A stretch of DNA of 64,000 nt, taken from NCBI GenBank assembly GCA_023390175.1, contig JAEWDK010000007.1, forward strand, positions 1 through 64,000, in the 5' to 3' direction. The position numbers were made by a program, and so were the translations under genes. Numbering within the stretch: position 1 is the stretch's first letter; each line of letters starts with the position of its first letter. Shown here in pieces: positions 31,417 to 40,990 of this stretch. Below the pieces are notes generated by a model. The model made no database searches, was not told the DNA's origin, and saw only the letters and a list, made by a program, of their open reading frames with translations. The stretch comes from Bacillota bacterium (GTDB taxonomy: Bacteria > Bacillota > Clostridia > Oscillospirales > Acutalibacteraceae).

Positions 31417-33021
31417 ATGGCTCTTTACCGTGTGCTTCTGGTGGATGATGAGGAAGAAATACGTGAAGGAATTATTCGGAAGATCGATTGGGAAGGCCTG
31501 GGCTACACCGTTGTGGGTGATGCCGAAAACGGCCTGGAAGCACTGGAAAAAGCGGAGCATCTGCACCCGGACGTTGTTATGACGGACATCAAGATGCCGT
31601 TTATGGACGGACTTGAGCTGGGTGAAAAGCTGCAGTCAGTCATGCCTTCCACAAAGCTGATTATTTTTTCCGGATTCGATGATTTTGAGTACGCGCAGAA
31701 AGCGATTAAGCTCAATGTGGCCGAATACGTGCTGAAGCCGATTAATTCCGCTGAACTGAATGAAACGCTCTCAAAGCTGAAGCTTCAGCTTGACCGTGAA
31801 TTTGATGAAAAACGCGATGTGGAAACACTGCGCCGAAATTATATGGACAGCCTTCCCGTTATGCGCGAACAGTTTTTGGTCGGGCTGCTTGAAGGGCGTA
31901 TCCCCGAAGCGCGCCTGACCGCGCAGGCAAAGCTGTTTGACCTGAATCCGCAGGCCCAGGGGTGGGCTGTGGCGCTTGTCCGCGCCGACGCAGCGCCGAA
32001 ATCCGACACTGCCCTGCACGGGGAAGAGGAACTGATTCCGATTTCCCTGAAATGCACGGTTGACGAGATTCTTGGAAACTACTGCACCTTTACCGGATTT
32101 TTATATTCCGACTGCGTGGCCATGATTGCGGAGCTGGAACCGCAGAGCGGAATTGTGCCGCTGATAAACGGAATGAATGAAATTTGCAAATCCGCGGAAC
32201 GGGTGCTGGGGGCAAGGGTAACGGGCGGCGTGGGGACTTTGTGCTCCAGCCTTTCCGAAATCCGCCATTCCTACCGGGAAGCGCAGAACGCGCTGGACTA
32301 CAGCGCTGCGCTGGGCGTGGGCAAAGCGGTTTATATCGGCGATGTGGAGCCAGACACCTCTGTCAAGCTTCAGTTTGACGACCACGATGAACGCGAGATT
32401 ATCAACGCAATCAAAATAGGCTCGGAGGAAGAGATTCAAAGCCAGATCAACCTCCTTTTTGCACGGTTTGAAAAGATGCTCCTGCCGCTGAGCCAGTATC
32501 AGGTTTATTTAATGCAGATCATGACCTCCCTTCTAAAGGTTATGCGCGCCTATGAACTGGGTACGGAAGAAATTTTTGGTGAAAACTTTAATTACGTCAA
32601 CACCATTACCGCGCTTCATTCGCCAGCGGATATGAAGCAGTGGTGTGTCGAAAGCTGCATCAAGGTCAGCGTGCTGATTAAGCGGGAACGTGTGGATTCG
32701 ACCAAGCTGCTTGCACAGAACGCAAAGCAGTATATTGCGGATCATTTTCAGAGCGCCGCGCTTTCGGTTGAAAACCTCTGTTCGTTTCTTCATGTCAGCC
32801 CCGCGTATTTTTCAACCGTATTCAAGCGTGAAACCGGCATGAGCTTTGTCGCCTACCTTACCGAAGTGCGCCTGCAGGAGGCGGTCAGCCTTTTGAATAC
32901 CACGGATGATAAAACCTATATCATTGCCGAAAAGGTTGGTTATACCGAGCCAAACTATTTCAGCTATGTGTTTAAAAAGAAGTTCGGCGTTTCGCCGTCA
33001 AAATACAGGAGCAATGCGTAA
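31417..33021 (+). CDS. YesN-type response regulator with AraC HTH
   Basis: This 534-aa protein has a receiver domain at residues 1-120 (VLLVDDEEEIREG acidic pocket, phospho-acceptor Asp in VVMTDIKMPFMDG, Lys in EYVLKPIN). A long middle region follows, and a C-terminal AraC-type double HTH (about residues 430-534: LSVENLCSFLHVSPAYFSTV, FKRETGMSF, EKVGYTEPNYFSYVFKKKFG). ATG at 31417 follows GGGGG. It is phosphorylated by the downstream kinase and most likely activates mgl and/or gal genes. Confidence 0.9.
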   Translation: MALYRVLLVDDEEEIREGIIRKIDWEGLGYTVVGDAENGLEALEKAEHLHPDVVMTDIKMPFMDGLELGEKLQSVMPSTKLIIFSGFDDFEYAQKAIKLNVAEYVLKPINSAELNETLSKLKLQLDREFDEKRDVETLRRNYMDSLPVMREQFLVGLLEGRIPEARLTAQAKLFDLNPQAQGWAVALVRADAAPKSDTALHGEEELIPISLKCTVDEILGNYCTFTGFLYSDCVAMIAELEPQSGIVPLINGMNEICKSAERVLGARVTGGVGTLCSSLSEIRHSYREAQNALDYSAALGVGKAVYIGDVEPDTSVKLQFDDHDEREIINAIKIGSEEEIQSQINLLFARFEKMLLPLSQYQVYLMQIMTSLLKVMRAYELGTEEIFGENFNYVNTITALHSPADMKQWCVESCIKVSVLIKRERVDSTKLLAQNAKQYIADHFQSAALSVENLCSFLHVSPAYFSTVFKRETGMSFVAYLTEVRLQEAVSLLNTTDDKTYIIAEKVGYTEPNYFSYVFKKKFGVSPSKYRSNA

Positions 33022-33087
33022 TGCCCGCCCAAACGCGGGTGTTTGCTTAGCTAAGAGCGTCGTCGGACCGAAAGCTGCGTGGGGTGT

Positions 33088-34908
33088 ATGCGTAAAAAAG
33101 TTAAAAATATCATAGAAAACTCAAAACGTTTTTTACAAAAGCGAAGTCTGCAGTTTACCATTTCAATCACCTTTACCGCGGTCGCGGTTTTGGGAATGGT
33201 GATTGTCGGCCTGTCGCTTTCCATGCGTTTTATCAGCTCCACGGAAAAAATGGCCGCCGAGGATAACACGCGCATGGTTGACCAGGTTAATCTGAATCTG
33301 GACACATACCTGCGCGATATGCTGCGCATTTCAGATTCCATGTATTACCGCGTAATTAAGAATGCCGACCTTTCCACCGACAACATCAGCCATGATATGA
33401 GTCTGCTCTATGAAACCAACCGCGACCTGTTAATCAGTATCGGCGTGTTTTCCAGTACCGGAAAGGTGATTGCCGCCGAGCCGCTCACGCAGTTGAAACC
33501 GTCCGGGGCGGTAATTGAACAGAATTGGTTTATCAACGCCTCGCGCAGAATTGAAAACTGCCATTTTTCAACACCCCATGTGCAGAACCTGTTTGTCGAT
33601 CCGGACAACAAATACCGCTGGGTTGTTTCGCTCAGCCGTTCGGTGGAGCTGACCAGCGCGGGTTCCATCGCCCACGGTGTGCTGCTGGTTGACATGAATT
33701 TCAGCGGAATTGAGCAAATCTGCAAGAATATCGATTTGGGGGAAACGGGCTATATTTACCTGATTGACGCCAACGGCGAAATCATCTATCATCCCCGCCA
33801 GCAGCTGATTTATTCCAATCTGATTCATGAAAACAATCTTGTCGCCGCAAAATATGACGACGGGAACCATCAGGAAACATTCGAGGGGCAGCAGCGCCTG
33901 ATTACGGTGAAAACCGCGGGCTACACCGGCTGGAAGATTATCGCCGTTTCCCCCACGCAGGACATTACCTCCAATTATAATCAAATCAAAATCTTTGCTT
34001 TGTTTTTTATCTTTTTCGCGGTCTTCCTGCTCATTTTTGTCAATATGTTCCTTTCTTCCCGTATCGCCAACCCGATTAAGGAACTGGAGCATTCGGTAAA
34101 GGATATTGAGATCGGCAGGCTGGACGACGTGAAAATATCGGGCATGGGCTCGTACGAGGTTCAGCATCTCGGCAAAACGATACGGTCCATGGTCAACCAG
34201 CTGAAAAAGCTGATGGATGACATTGTGCTGGAGCAGGAATCCAAACGGAAAAGCGAGCTGGACGCGCTCCAGTCCCAGATCAACCCGCATTTTCTGTACA
34301 ACACACTGGATTCGATTATATGGATGATTGAAAATGAGCGATATGACGGGGCGGTTACCATGGTTACCGCTTTGGCGCGGCTGTTCCGCATCAGCCTTTC
34401 CAAGGGAAAGAACATTATCTCCGTTGCGGATGAGCTGGAGCATGTCCGCAATTATCTCACTATACAGAAGATGCGTTATAAGAATAAATTCAGCTACGAA
34501 ATTACCGCCGACCCCGGAACGCTCGAGTGCACTACCATCAAGCTGATTGTGCAGCCCTTGGTGGAAAACGCGATTTACCACGGGATGGAGTTTATGAGCG
34601 GCGACGGGGAAATTGCCATCCGCGCCTACTTCGAGGAGGGCGATTTGTACATTGATATTGTTGACAACGGCCTTGGCATGCCGCAGGAGCAGGCGGACGC
34701 GCTCCTTTTGGAGGGAACCGACCGCAAGCGGGGCAAGGGCTCGGGCATCGGGCTTAAAAACGTGCAGGAACGCATTCAGCTTTATTTTGGCAGCGAGTAC
34801 GGGTTAGCCATATACAGTGAGCCGGACGAAGGAACAACCGCAAGAATTCATCTGCCGGCAAGACCCTTTGCACAGTCCAGCGAAAACGAGGGGGGCAGCG
34901 CGAAATGA
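33088..34908 (+). CDS. YesM-type sensor histidine kinase
   Basis: This 606-aa protein has TM1 at about residues 20-45, an extracellular dCache-like sensor (about 46-290), TM2 (IKIFALFFIFFAVFLLIFVN, near 300-320) and a HAMP domain. The His_kinase domain has the phospho-histidine in LQSQINPHFLYNTLDSI, followed by HATPase_c with VQPLVENAIYHG and GKGSGIGLKNVQERI. ATG at 33088 follows GGGGTG. It overlaps the next gene by 4 nt. It probably senses sugar through one or both of the downstream binding proteins. Confidence 0.9.
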   Translation: MRKKVKNIIENSKRFLQKRSLQFTISITFTAVAVLGMVIVGLSLSMRFISSTEKMAAEDNTRMVDQVNLNLDTYLRDMLRISDSMYYRVIKNADLSTDNISHDMSLLYETNRDLLISIGVFSSTGKVIAAEPLTQLKPSGAVIEQNWFINASRRIENCHFSTPHVQNLFVDPDNKYRWVVSLSRSVELTSAGSIAHGVLLVDMNFSGIEQICKNIDLGETGYIYLIDANGEIIYHPRQQLIYSNLIHENNLVAAKYDDGNHQETFEGQQRLITVKTAGYTGWKIIAVSPTQDITSNYNQIKIFALFFIFFAVFLLIFVNMFLSSRIANPIKELEHSVKDIEIGRLDDVKISGMGSYEVQHLGKTIRSMVNQLKKLMDDIVLEQESKRKSELDALQSQINPHFLYNTLDSIIWMIENERYDGAVTMVTALARLFRISLSKGKNIISVADELEHVRNYLTIQKMRYKNKFSYEITADPGTLECTTIKLIVQPLVENAIYHGMEFMSGDGEIAIRAYFEEGDLYIDIVDNGLGMPQEQADALLLEGTDRKRGKGSGIGLKNVQERIQLYFGSEYGLAIYSEPDEGTTARIHLPARPFAQSSENEGGSAK

Positions 34909-35879
34909 CAAGAAAGAAAATAATGGTGTTCATCGTCATTTTCCTTGTGTTTGTCGTATCCTTTCTCATTTTAAACCGCGACCGTATTTTTGAAAAAAAG
35001 AGCAACGGCCCCTACGAGATTTCGGTTATTACCCGGGGCAAAAACACCGAAAGCTGGACGACGATCAAGCAGGGGATTGACCAGGCCGCCAAGGATTTGA
35101 ATGTAGAGGTCAGCTTTGTGACCCTTTCCAGCGAAAATAACACCGACGAACAAATTTCGCTGATGCAGCGCGAAATCACCAACGGCGCGGGCGCCATCGT
35201 TATTGCCCCCGCGAATTCGGAGGATTTGAAGCAGCCGATTGAAAAAGCAAGAAAGAGCATTCCGGTGATTACCATGCAGTCCACAGTGGACTCGATAGAA
35301 AATCTGCCCTATATTGCCTGCGATAATTTTGAGTTGGGCAGCGCCCTTGCCCATAAGCTGATCGACAACAGCAAAACGGAGCGCAAAATCGCAATTCTGC
35401 GCAACAGCATGGACTGCAGCAACATTCATCAGCGCTACATGGGGGTTATTACCACGCTCAACGCAACCAAAAATAAGATTGAGTATTGGGATATTCCCGA
35501 TGATCCGCAGGAAGCGTACGACACCGCGCGGGGCATGCTGCAAAACAGCAACGCGGCCACGCTGATCGCGCTGGACGGCGCAACGCTGGAGGCCGCGGGC
35601 AAGGCGGAACGGGACTTGCTGAAAACCGGCAGCAAGCAAGTGGAAATTTACGGCCTGGGCCGAACGAACACCGTGGTTTCCCTTTTGGAAAACGAGGTGA
35701 TTCGTTCCATCGGTGTGGAAAATGAGTACAACCTGGGCTACCTCAGCATTCAGTCGGCGGTAAATCATATCAATAAAAAAGCCGACAGCGGGAGCACAAC
35801 GATTAATTTTGCAATTGTTGACCATGAAAACATGTATAATTCAGACAATCAGCGTCTGCTTTTTCCGTTCGTAAGATAA
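34905..35879 (+). CDS. membrane-anchored periplasmic sugar-binding protein
   Basis: This 324-aa protein has an uncleaved-looking N-terminal membrane helix (IMVFIVIFLVFVVSFLIL, residues 6-23) without a lipobox. A Peripla_BP_4/RbsB-type fold follows (ISVITRGKNTESWTTIKQGI, AIVIAPANSEDL, IYGLGRTNTVVSLL). Its ATG overlaps the kinase stop (ATGA), so stoichiometric production with the kinase is likely. This arrangement is typical of a binding protein that presents sugar to the sensor domain, not one serving a transporter. Confidence 0.8.
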   Translation: MTRKKIMVFIVIFLVFVVSFLILNRDRIFEKKSNGPYEISVITRGKNTESWTTIKQGIDQAAKDLNVEVSFVTLSSENNTDEQISLMQREITNGAGAIVIAPANSEDLKQPIEKARKSIPVITMQSTVDSIENLPYIACDNFELGSALAHKLIDNSKTERKIAILRNSMDCSNIHQRYMGVITTLNATKNKIEYWDIPDDPQEAYDTARGMLQNSNAATLIALDGATLEAAGKAERDLLKTGSKQVEIYGLGRTNTVVSLLENEVIRSIGVENEYNLGYLSIQSAVNHINKKADSGSTTINFAIVDHENMYNSDNQRLLFPFVR

Positions 35880-35891
35880 TGGAGGAAAAAT

Positions 35892-36941
35892 ATGAAACGA
35901 TTGATTCGGCCCATTGCTGTTGTTTTAGCCGCGGCTTCCCTTTTCTGCATGCTCGGCGCGTGCGGCCAGGGAACGGGCGGGGGTAAAGTGGAAACGATTA
36001 AAATCGGAGTGGCGGCTTACCGTAAGGATGACACCTTTGTGTCAAGCCTTTGCACTTACTTGGAACAGATCGCCAAAAACAAAGAAATCCAGAGCGGAAA
36101 AAAGATTGTGATGAATATTGTGGACGGCCAGTCCAGCCAGGCGCTGCAAAACGATCAGGTTGACAGTTTTATTTCCCACAATTACGATGTAATCTGTGTC
36201 AATGAAGTGGATCGTACCGCCGCGGCGGTGATTGTAAACAAGGTAAAGGCAGCGCATATTCCCTTGATTTTCTTTAACCGGGAACCGGTGGAGGAAGACC
36301 TCAGCATGTGGGACCGCGCCTATTATGTCGGCGCGGACGCGGCGCAGTCCGGAAGGCTTCAGGGCGAAATTGTTGTTGACGCGTGGAAGAAGAACAGGGC
36401 GCTGGACAAAAACGGGGACGGAAAAATACAATATGTTATGCTGGAAGGTGAACAGGAGCACCAGGACGCGCTTTTACGCACGGAATATTCTATCAAAGCC
36501 GTTACAGGCGCGGGAATTTATGTGGAAAAGCTGGCCGACGATATCGCCAACTGGCAACGTGCGCAAGCCACCGCGAAAATGACGCAATGGCTTGAAAAGT
36601 TCGGCAACCGGATTGAGGTTGTTTTCAGCAACAACGACGATATGGCGCTGGGCGCGATTGACGCAATCAGGGACAGCAAGATGGAATCCAAACCCATTGT
36701 TGTCGGCATCGACGCAACGCAGCCGGGGCTGAAAGCGATTGCCGACGGCAGCATGTTCGGCACGGTGTTCAACGACCCGAAGGAGCAGGCCCAGGCAATT
36801 TTTGACCTGTCGTACTCTTACGCCACGGGCGCAAACCCCTCCGGCAGCGTGAAGGTGCAAAGCGGGCACTATGTACGCATTCCGTATAAAGTAGTGACAA
36901 AAGCAAATTATGAAGATATCATTGATTATCTGCGCCAGTGA
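35892..36941 (+). CDS. second galactose/glucose-binding lipoprotein, MglB-like
   Basis: This 349-aa protein has a lipobox (MLGAC, near residue 24) and is clearly paralogous to MglB at 27122: GVAAYRKDDTFVSSL, PLIFFNREP, the same calcium loop DKNGDGKIQYV, SNNDDMALGA and GIDATQPGLKAIADGS. No permease follows. With the kinase and anchored binding protein it probably forms a galactose-sensing set; it could also feed MglAC. Confidence 0.88.
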   Translation: MKRLIRPIAVVLAAASLFCMLGACGQGTGGGKVETIKIGVAAYRKDDTFVSSLCTYLEQIAKNKEIQSGKKIVMNIVDGQSSQALQNDQVDSFISHNYDVICVNEVDRTAAAVIVNKVKAAHIPLIFFNREPVEEDLSMWDRAYYVGADAAQSGRLQGEIVVDAWKKNRALDKNGDGKIQYVMLEGEQEHQDALLRTEYSIKAVTGAGIYVEKLADDIANWQRAQATAKMTQWLEKFGNRIEVVFSNNDDMALGAIDAIRDSKMESKPIVVGIDATQPGLKAIADGSMFGTVFNDPKEQAQAIFDLSYSYATGANPSGSVKVQSGHYVRIPYKVVTKANYEDIIDYLRQ

Positions 36942-36956
36942 AGAAAGCCGGGCGGA

Positions 36957-36992
36957 CAAAAAAACGCTCCGTGGCAACACGGAGCGTTTTTG
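36957..36992. terminator. bidirectional terminator between the sensing operon and galE
   Basis: AAAACGCTCCGTG pairs with CACGGAGCGTTTT around GCAA, with A- and T-runs on both sides. Confidence 0.9.
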
Positions 36993-37002
36993 ATAAAGCA
37001 AT

Positions 37003-38004
37003 TTATTTTTGATTTTTAATGAAGTTCCAGTTGTCCCTGCACATATCGTCCAGGGAATATTTGGCTTCCCAGCCCAGTTCGTTTTTCGCTTTGGACACAT
37101 CCGCGTAGCATTCCGCAATGTCGCCGGGTCTGCGCGGACTGATTTTATAATTTACGGTTTTCCCGCTTGCTTTTTCAAACGCGTGAACCACGTCAAGCAC
37201 GCTGCTGCCCTTGCCGGTACCCAGATTGTAAGCCTGCGCGCCTTCGATTTTGTCAAGCTTCTCCAGTGCTTTCAGGTGGCCGGTAGCAAGGTCGCACACA
37301 TGAATGTAATCGCGCACGCCCGTGCCGTCCGGTGTGGGGTAGTCGTTGCCGTAAACGCTCAGGCACTCAAGCTGGCCGACCGCAACCTTCATGATGTAGG
37401 GCATCAGATTGTTCGGAATGCCGTTCGGGTTTTCGCCGATTAGCCCGCTTTGATGCGCGCCGATTGGATTAAAGTAGCGCAGCAGCGCGATTTTCCAGTC
37501 TTTTTCGGCAAAGCACAGATCCTGCAGAATGTTTTCAATCATCAACTTGGTTGTGCCGTAGGGGTTCGTCGTGGAAAGCGGCATATCCTCACGGAACGGG
37601 GCGGTGTTGTTCATTCCGTAAACGGTTGCGGAGGAACTGAACACCAGCTTGCGCACATTGTGTTTTTTCATCAGCCGAAGCAGGTTAATGGTGCCCACCA
37701 AATTGTTATGGTAATATTCCAGCGGCTTGCCCACGGATTCACCGACGGCCTTCAGCCCCGCAAAATGAATGACGGCGTCAATTTTATTTTCCTCGAAAAT
37801 CTTCTCAAAGCCTTCATAATCCAGCATGTCGCATTCATAAATCGGGAAGGTTTTATTTGTCAGCTTTTCTACAATCTTCAGTACTTCGGGTGATGAATTG
37901 CAGTAGTTGTCCATTACAATTACTTCACACCCGTTGTTCAACAGCTCAATGCAGGTATGGGAGCCAATATAGCCCGCTCCGCCGGTAACTAATACTTTCA
38001 TCAT
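37003..38004 (-). CDS. galE: UDP-glucose 4-epimerase
   Basis: This 333-aa extended SDR enzyme has TGGAGYIGSHTCIELL at the N-terminus, the catalytic FSSSATVYG serine region and YGTTKLMIE (Tyr-x-x-x-Lys). It interconverts UDP-galactose and UDP-glucose. The ATG at 38004 overlaps the galT stop by 4 nt, with AAGGAG 5 nt upstream. It is the last gene of the galK-galT-galE operon. Confidence 0.95.
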   Translation of the reverse strand: MMKVLVTGGAGYIGSHTCIELLNNGCEVIVMDNYCNSSPEVLKIVEKLTNKTFPIYECDMLDYEGFEKIFEENKIDAVIHFAGLKAVGESVGKPLEYYHNNLVGTINLLRLMKKHNVRKLVFSSSATVYGMNNTAPFREDMPLSTTNPYGTTKLMIENILQDLCFAEKDWKIALLRYFNPIGAHQSGLIGENPNGIPNNLMPYIMKVAVGQLECLSVYGNDYPTPDGTGVRDYIHVCDLATGHLKALEKLDKIEGAQAYNLGTGKGSSVLDVVHAFEKASGKTVNYKISPRRPGDIAECYADVSKAKNELGWEAKYSLDDMCRDNWNFIKNQK

Positions 38005-38969
38005 TTTTTCTCCTTATAACGTTTGTATGCCTCGCGAAGCTCCTGTGAAGTTTCTTCGGGGCAGGTTGGGTTGCAGTTTGCCCACGCGCCGGTTTCGCTG
38101 GAAGCGTTGAACTTCTGCTTGTCGGCACTTCTCATCGGTGGGAAAAATTCAATGTGAAAATGGAAATCCTTTGAAAAATCACCCGAATTCACCGGGGCGC
38201 TGTGCATGCACATCATATAGGGGAACCGGTAGTCAAAAAGGCTGTCGAGCATGCCCACGGTGTCGCGGATGGTTAACCCGAGCGACTCTTTTTCCGCTTC
38301 GGTAAAATCCGTAATGTACGGTACATGCCGGTTCGACATAATATACACGCCATACGGATACTCGCAGTAAAACGGAAGGAATACGGTGAAATGCTCATTT
38401 TTAAAGATGATGCGCCGGTCTTCTGCCAGTTCATTTTTCAGCATATCACAAAACAGGCATTCCTGCTTTTCATCATAATACTCCTTTGCCGCGCCGGTTT
38501 CAAGTTCGAGCTTTTTGGGGAGGAAGGAGTAACCGTAAATCTGCCCGTGCGGGTGGGGCATGGTAACGCCCACCACGTCACCGCGGTTTTCAAAAATAAA
38601 CACATATTTTATTTTTTCATCGGAGCTGATGACCTGAAAGCGTTCGCACCATAAGTCGACCAGCTTTTTCATGTGCGCGTCGGAAAGCTCCGGCATGGTT
38701 ACCGTGTGGCCGGGGGAGTAAAGAATTACCTCACACTTGCCGTAGCTCGGCTTTACCTTGAAAAAGTCGGTTGCAACGTCGTCCGGTTCGGGCGGATTTT
38801 GGGAAAGCGCCGGAAAATCGTTGTCATACTCCATAACCTCGTATTCCGGAACATTTCCAAAGCTGGGGCAGAACGGGCAGTAGTCCTTGGGCATCTGCGG
38901 GCGTCCCTGCCGGTTGCCTGCAATCATAATCCAGTCCTTTATCAGTGGGTGCCATCTTAATTCAGCCAA
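38001..38969 (-). CDS. galT: galactose-1-phosphate uridylyltransferase
   Basis: This 322-aa enzyme has the HIT-like catalytic motif in TMPHPHGQIYGYSF (His nucleophile) and zinc-type cysteines in DYCPFCPSFG and ECLFCDML. It transfers UMP from UDP-glucose to galactose-1-phosphate. It is the histidine-triad GalT (class I). It lies 15 bp after galK and overlaps galE. Confidence 0.94.
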   Translation of the reverse strand: MAELRWHPLIKDWIMIAGNRQGRPQMPKDYCPFCPSFGNVPEYEVMEYDNDFPALSQNPPEPDDVATDFFKVKPSYGKCEVILYSPGHTVTMPELSDAHMKKLVDLWCERFQVISSDEKIKYVFIFENRGDVVGVTMPHPHGQIYGYSFLPKKLELETGAAKEYYDEKQECLFCDMLKNELAEDRRIIFKNEHFTVFLPFYCEYPYGVYIMSNRHVPYITDFTEAEKESLGLTIRDTVGMLDSLFDYRFPYMMCMHSAPVNSGDFSKDFHFHIEFFPPMRSADKQKFNASSETGAWANCNPTCPEETSQELREAYKRYKEKK

Positions 38970-38984
38970 TTTACAGTCCTCCTG

Positions 38985-40274
38985 TTATAATATCCTGGTT
39001 CCGCCGACCGGGCGGATGGAAAGAGTGTGGCAGCTGCCTTTGCCGAGTGCGGCTTCCATTTTGGCAATGAATTCGTCAAGATAACCGACCGGCACAAACG
39101 ACTGCACGGTTCCGGCAAATCCGCCGCCGTGTACGCGGTACGCCCCGCCGACCGGCTCAAGCAGCCTTTGACAGAGGGCAAGCGTCAGGGAAACGCCCTG
39201 CTCCTGCACATGGGTCGGGGAAAAGACGTTCTGCAAATACATATAGGAAGAGTATCCGCTTTCAATTACCAGTTTTTTAAATTCATCAAAATTGTTGTCT
39301 TTCAGCGCCGCAACCTCTTTTAAAACTCTTTCGTTTTCCTCGAAGAAGTGGATGGCGCGCAGCACACCCCGGTCGCCGATTTTTTTACGCAGCGGCGCGA
39401 GGCTGGCAAAGAAGGTTTGTTCCTCCACTTCGGAAAGAACCTCTTTTCCAAAGAACGCTGCGGCCTGCTTCATTTCAGCGGGGATCGCCGCATAGTCGGG
39501 GGTCAGGTCGGCGTGGCTGCCTGCGGTGTCAATAATGCAAAGGGAATAGCCGCAATTCGCAAAGTCAAAGCCGATTTGCTCCACCTTGGGTTGCTGCGCA
39601 TCCTTAAAGTCAATGGTGATGAAGCCGCCCACGGAGCTGGCCGCCTGGTCCATCAGCCCGCACGGTTTACCGAAATACACGTTTTCGGCGTATTGGCCAA
39701 TCTGCGCAATTTTCAGCGCGCTTTCTTTGCCGCCGCAGAACAGGTCGTTCACAATGGTGCCGACCAGCACTTCGAAAGCGGCGGAGGAGGAGAGCCCCGA
39801 GCCGGAAAGCACATTGGAAGTGGTGTACGCGTCAAATCCGCCCACGGAATAGCCGAGTTCGCTGAATTTGGCAAGAATGCCGCGGATCAGGGAACGTGAG
39901 GAATTGCGTTCCGCCTCGACCGCTTCCAGCTCGGCTGCGCTCAGCGTATCCATCGCATAGCCCTTGGATTGAATGTTGACCTCGCTGTTGCCGTTCTTTG
40001 CGACCACGGCGATTACATCAAGGTTTACGCCCGCCGCAAGCACACGCCCGCGCTGATGGTCGGTGTGGTTGCCGCCCACTTCGGTTCTTCCCGGAGCGCT
40101 GAAAATGCGGATGTCGCGGCCGGCGCCGAAATTTGCTTCAAAGTCTTCCACCGTGCGAACCAGCCGGCTGCGGTAATCCGCTGTTTTTTCCGGGCTTCCG
40201 CCGGAAAGGCGGTGCAGGCTCTCGTCGTATTCTCCCTGGGAAACCAGTTCCTTAACTTTTGCAGACAGCATCAC
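38985..40274 (-). CDS. galK: galactokinase
   Basis: This 429-aa GHMP kinase has the galactokinase signature GRTEVGGNHTDHQRG near residue 65. Motif 2 is VLSGSGLSSSAAFEV near residue 150, the catalytic-base region is PCGLMDQAASSVGG and motif 3 is VHGGGFAGTVQSFVP. It phosphorylates galactose as the first Leloir step. It is first in the gal operon, with a promoter at 40331-40359. Confidence 0.94.
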   Translation of the reverse strand: MMLSAKVKELVSQGEYDESLHRLSGGSPEKTADYRSRLVRTVEDFEANFGAGRDIRIFSAPGRTEVGGNHTDHQRGRVLAAGVNLDVIAVVAKNGNSEVNIQSKGYAMDTLSAAELEAVEAERNSSRSLIRGILAKFSELGYSVGGFDAYTTSNVLSGSGLSSSAAFEVLVGTIVNDLFCGGKESALKIAQIGQYAENVYFGKPCGLMDQAASSVGGFITIDFKDAQQPKVEQIGFDFANCGYSLCIIDTAGSHADLTPDYAAIPAEMKQAAAFFGKEVLSEVEEQTFFASLAPLRKKIGDRGVLRAIHFFEENERVLKEVAALKDNNFDEFKKLVIESGYSSYMYLQNVFSPTHVQEQGVSLTLALCQRLLEPVGGAYRVHGGGFAGTVQSFVPVGYLDEFIAKMEAALGKGSCHTLSIRPVGGTRIL

Positions 40275-40330
40275 AGTTGCCTCCCTTTATCACTTTTAAA
40301 CGAATGGAAATTTATGTTTTATCTAAATCT

Positions 40331-40359
40331 ATTCTATCCCCGCAGGGGGCTTTTTACAA
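40331..40359 (-). promoter_or_regulatory. sigma-A promoter of galKTE
   Basis: On the minus strand TTGTAA (40359-40354), a 17-bp spacer and TAGAAT (40336-40331) lie about 57 bp upstream of galK. The 230-bp interval to the sigma gene also carries the inverted pair CCGGAA/TTCCGG at about 40429-40450. Confidence 0.7.
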
Positions 40360-40428
40360 GAATGAAATGTTTCATTTTTATAGAAAAATGTTGCACAATT
40401 GAGTTGGTTTTCGTTTTTTGGGAAGCAG

Positions 40429-40450
40429 CCGGAACGGATCATTTTTCCGG
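40429..40450 (+). promoter_or_regulatory. GGAAC-containing inverted repeat upstream of the ECF sigma gene
   Basis: CCGGAA and TTCCGG flank about 10 bases. The left arm includes GGAAC (40431-40435), the classical -35 element recognised by many ECF sigma factors. It lies 70 bp before the sigma gene, as expected for an autoregulated promoter, but no convincing -10 element is seen at the usual distance. Confidence 0.35.
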
Positions 40451-40504
40451 ACTGCAATCTGACGGTTCTGCCAATCGTATTCTGTTTGTAGGGGGCGAAG
40501 AGGA

Positions 40505-40990
40505 TTGAATACATCATTAGACGTCAATGATATGATTCAGGCAAGCTTGGAAAAATACTCCGACATGGTAATCCGCATCGCGTTTCAAAACCTGAAAAGC
40601 AGGGCGGACGCGGAAGACATCGCGCAGGAAGTCTTTCTTAAATTAATGATTTCCCGCCCGGATTTTGAAAGCGACACGCATGAAAAGGCGTGGGTTATCC
40701 GCGTAACCGTCAATTTGTGCAGGGACTTCTTAAAATCTGCATGGTTTCGAAAGCGAACCGTGCTCGAGGATAGTATTCCGCAAAAGGATAAAAATAACGA
40801 GGTTCTGGACGCGGTAATGCGGCTGCCTGTTAAATTCAGAAATGTAATTTATCTGCATTATTATGAGGACATGAGCGTTGCCCAGATTGCGGATATTTTA
40901 CAGCAGAAGGAAAACACGGTTTCTTCGTGGCTGTACCGCGCACGCGGGCAGCTGAGGGAATCACTGGCAGGAGGTTTTGACGATGAGTAA
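40505..40990 (+). CDS. ECF (sigma-70 family) RNA polymerase sigma factor
   Basis: This 161-aa protein has sigma region 2 (YSDMVIRIAFQNLKSRADAE, DIAQEVFLKLM) and region 4 (MRLPVKFRNVIYLHYYEDMS, VAQIADILQQKENTVSSWLY), the minimal two-domain ECF layout. The frame opens with TTG at 40505 behind GGGGGCGAAGAGG; an in-frame ATG at 40532 is the alternative. Its stop overlaps the next gene, which encodes a membrane serpin with a cytoplasmic N-terminus. By analogy with ECF/anti-sigma pairs, that partner should bind and hold it. Confidence 0.9.
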   Translation: MNTSLDVNDMIQASLEKYSDMVIRIAFQNLKSRADAEDIAQEVFLKLMISRPDFESDTHEKAWVIRVTVNLCRDFLKSAWFRKRTVLEDSIPQKDKNNEVLDAVMRLPVKFRNVIYLHYYEDMSVAQIADILQQKENTVSSWLYRARGQLRESLAGGFDDE

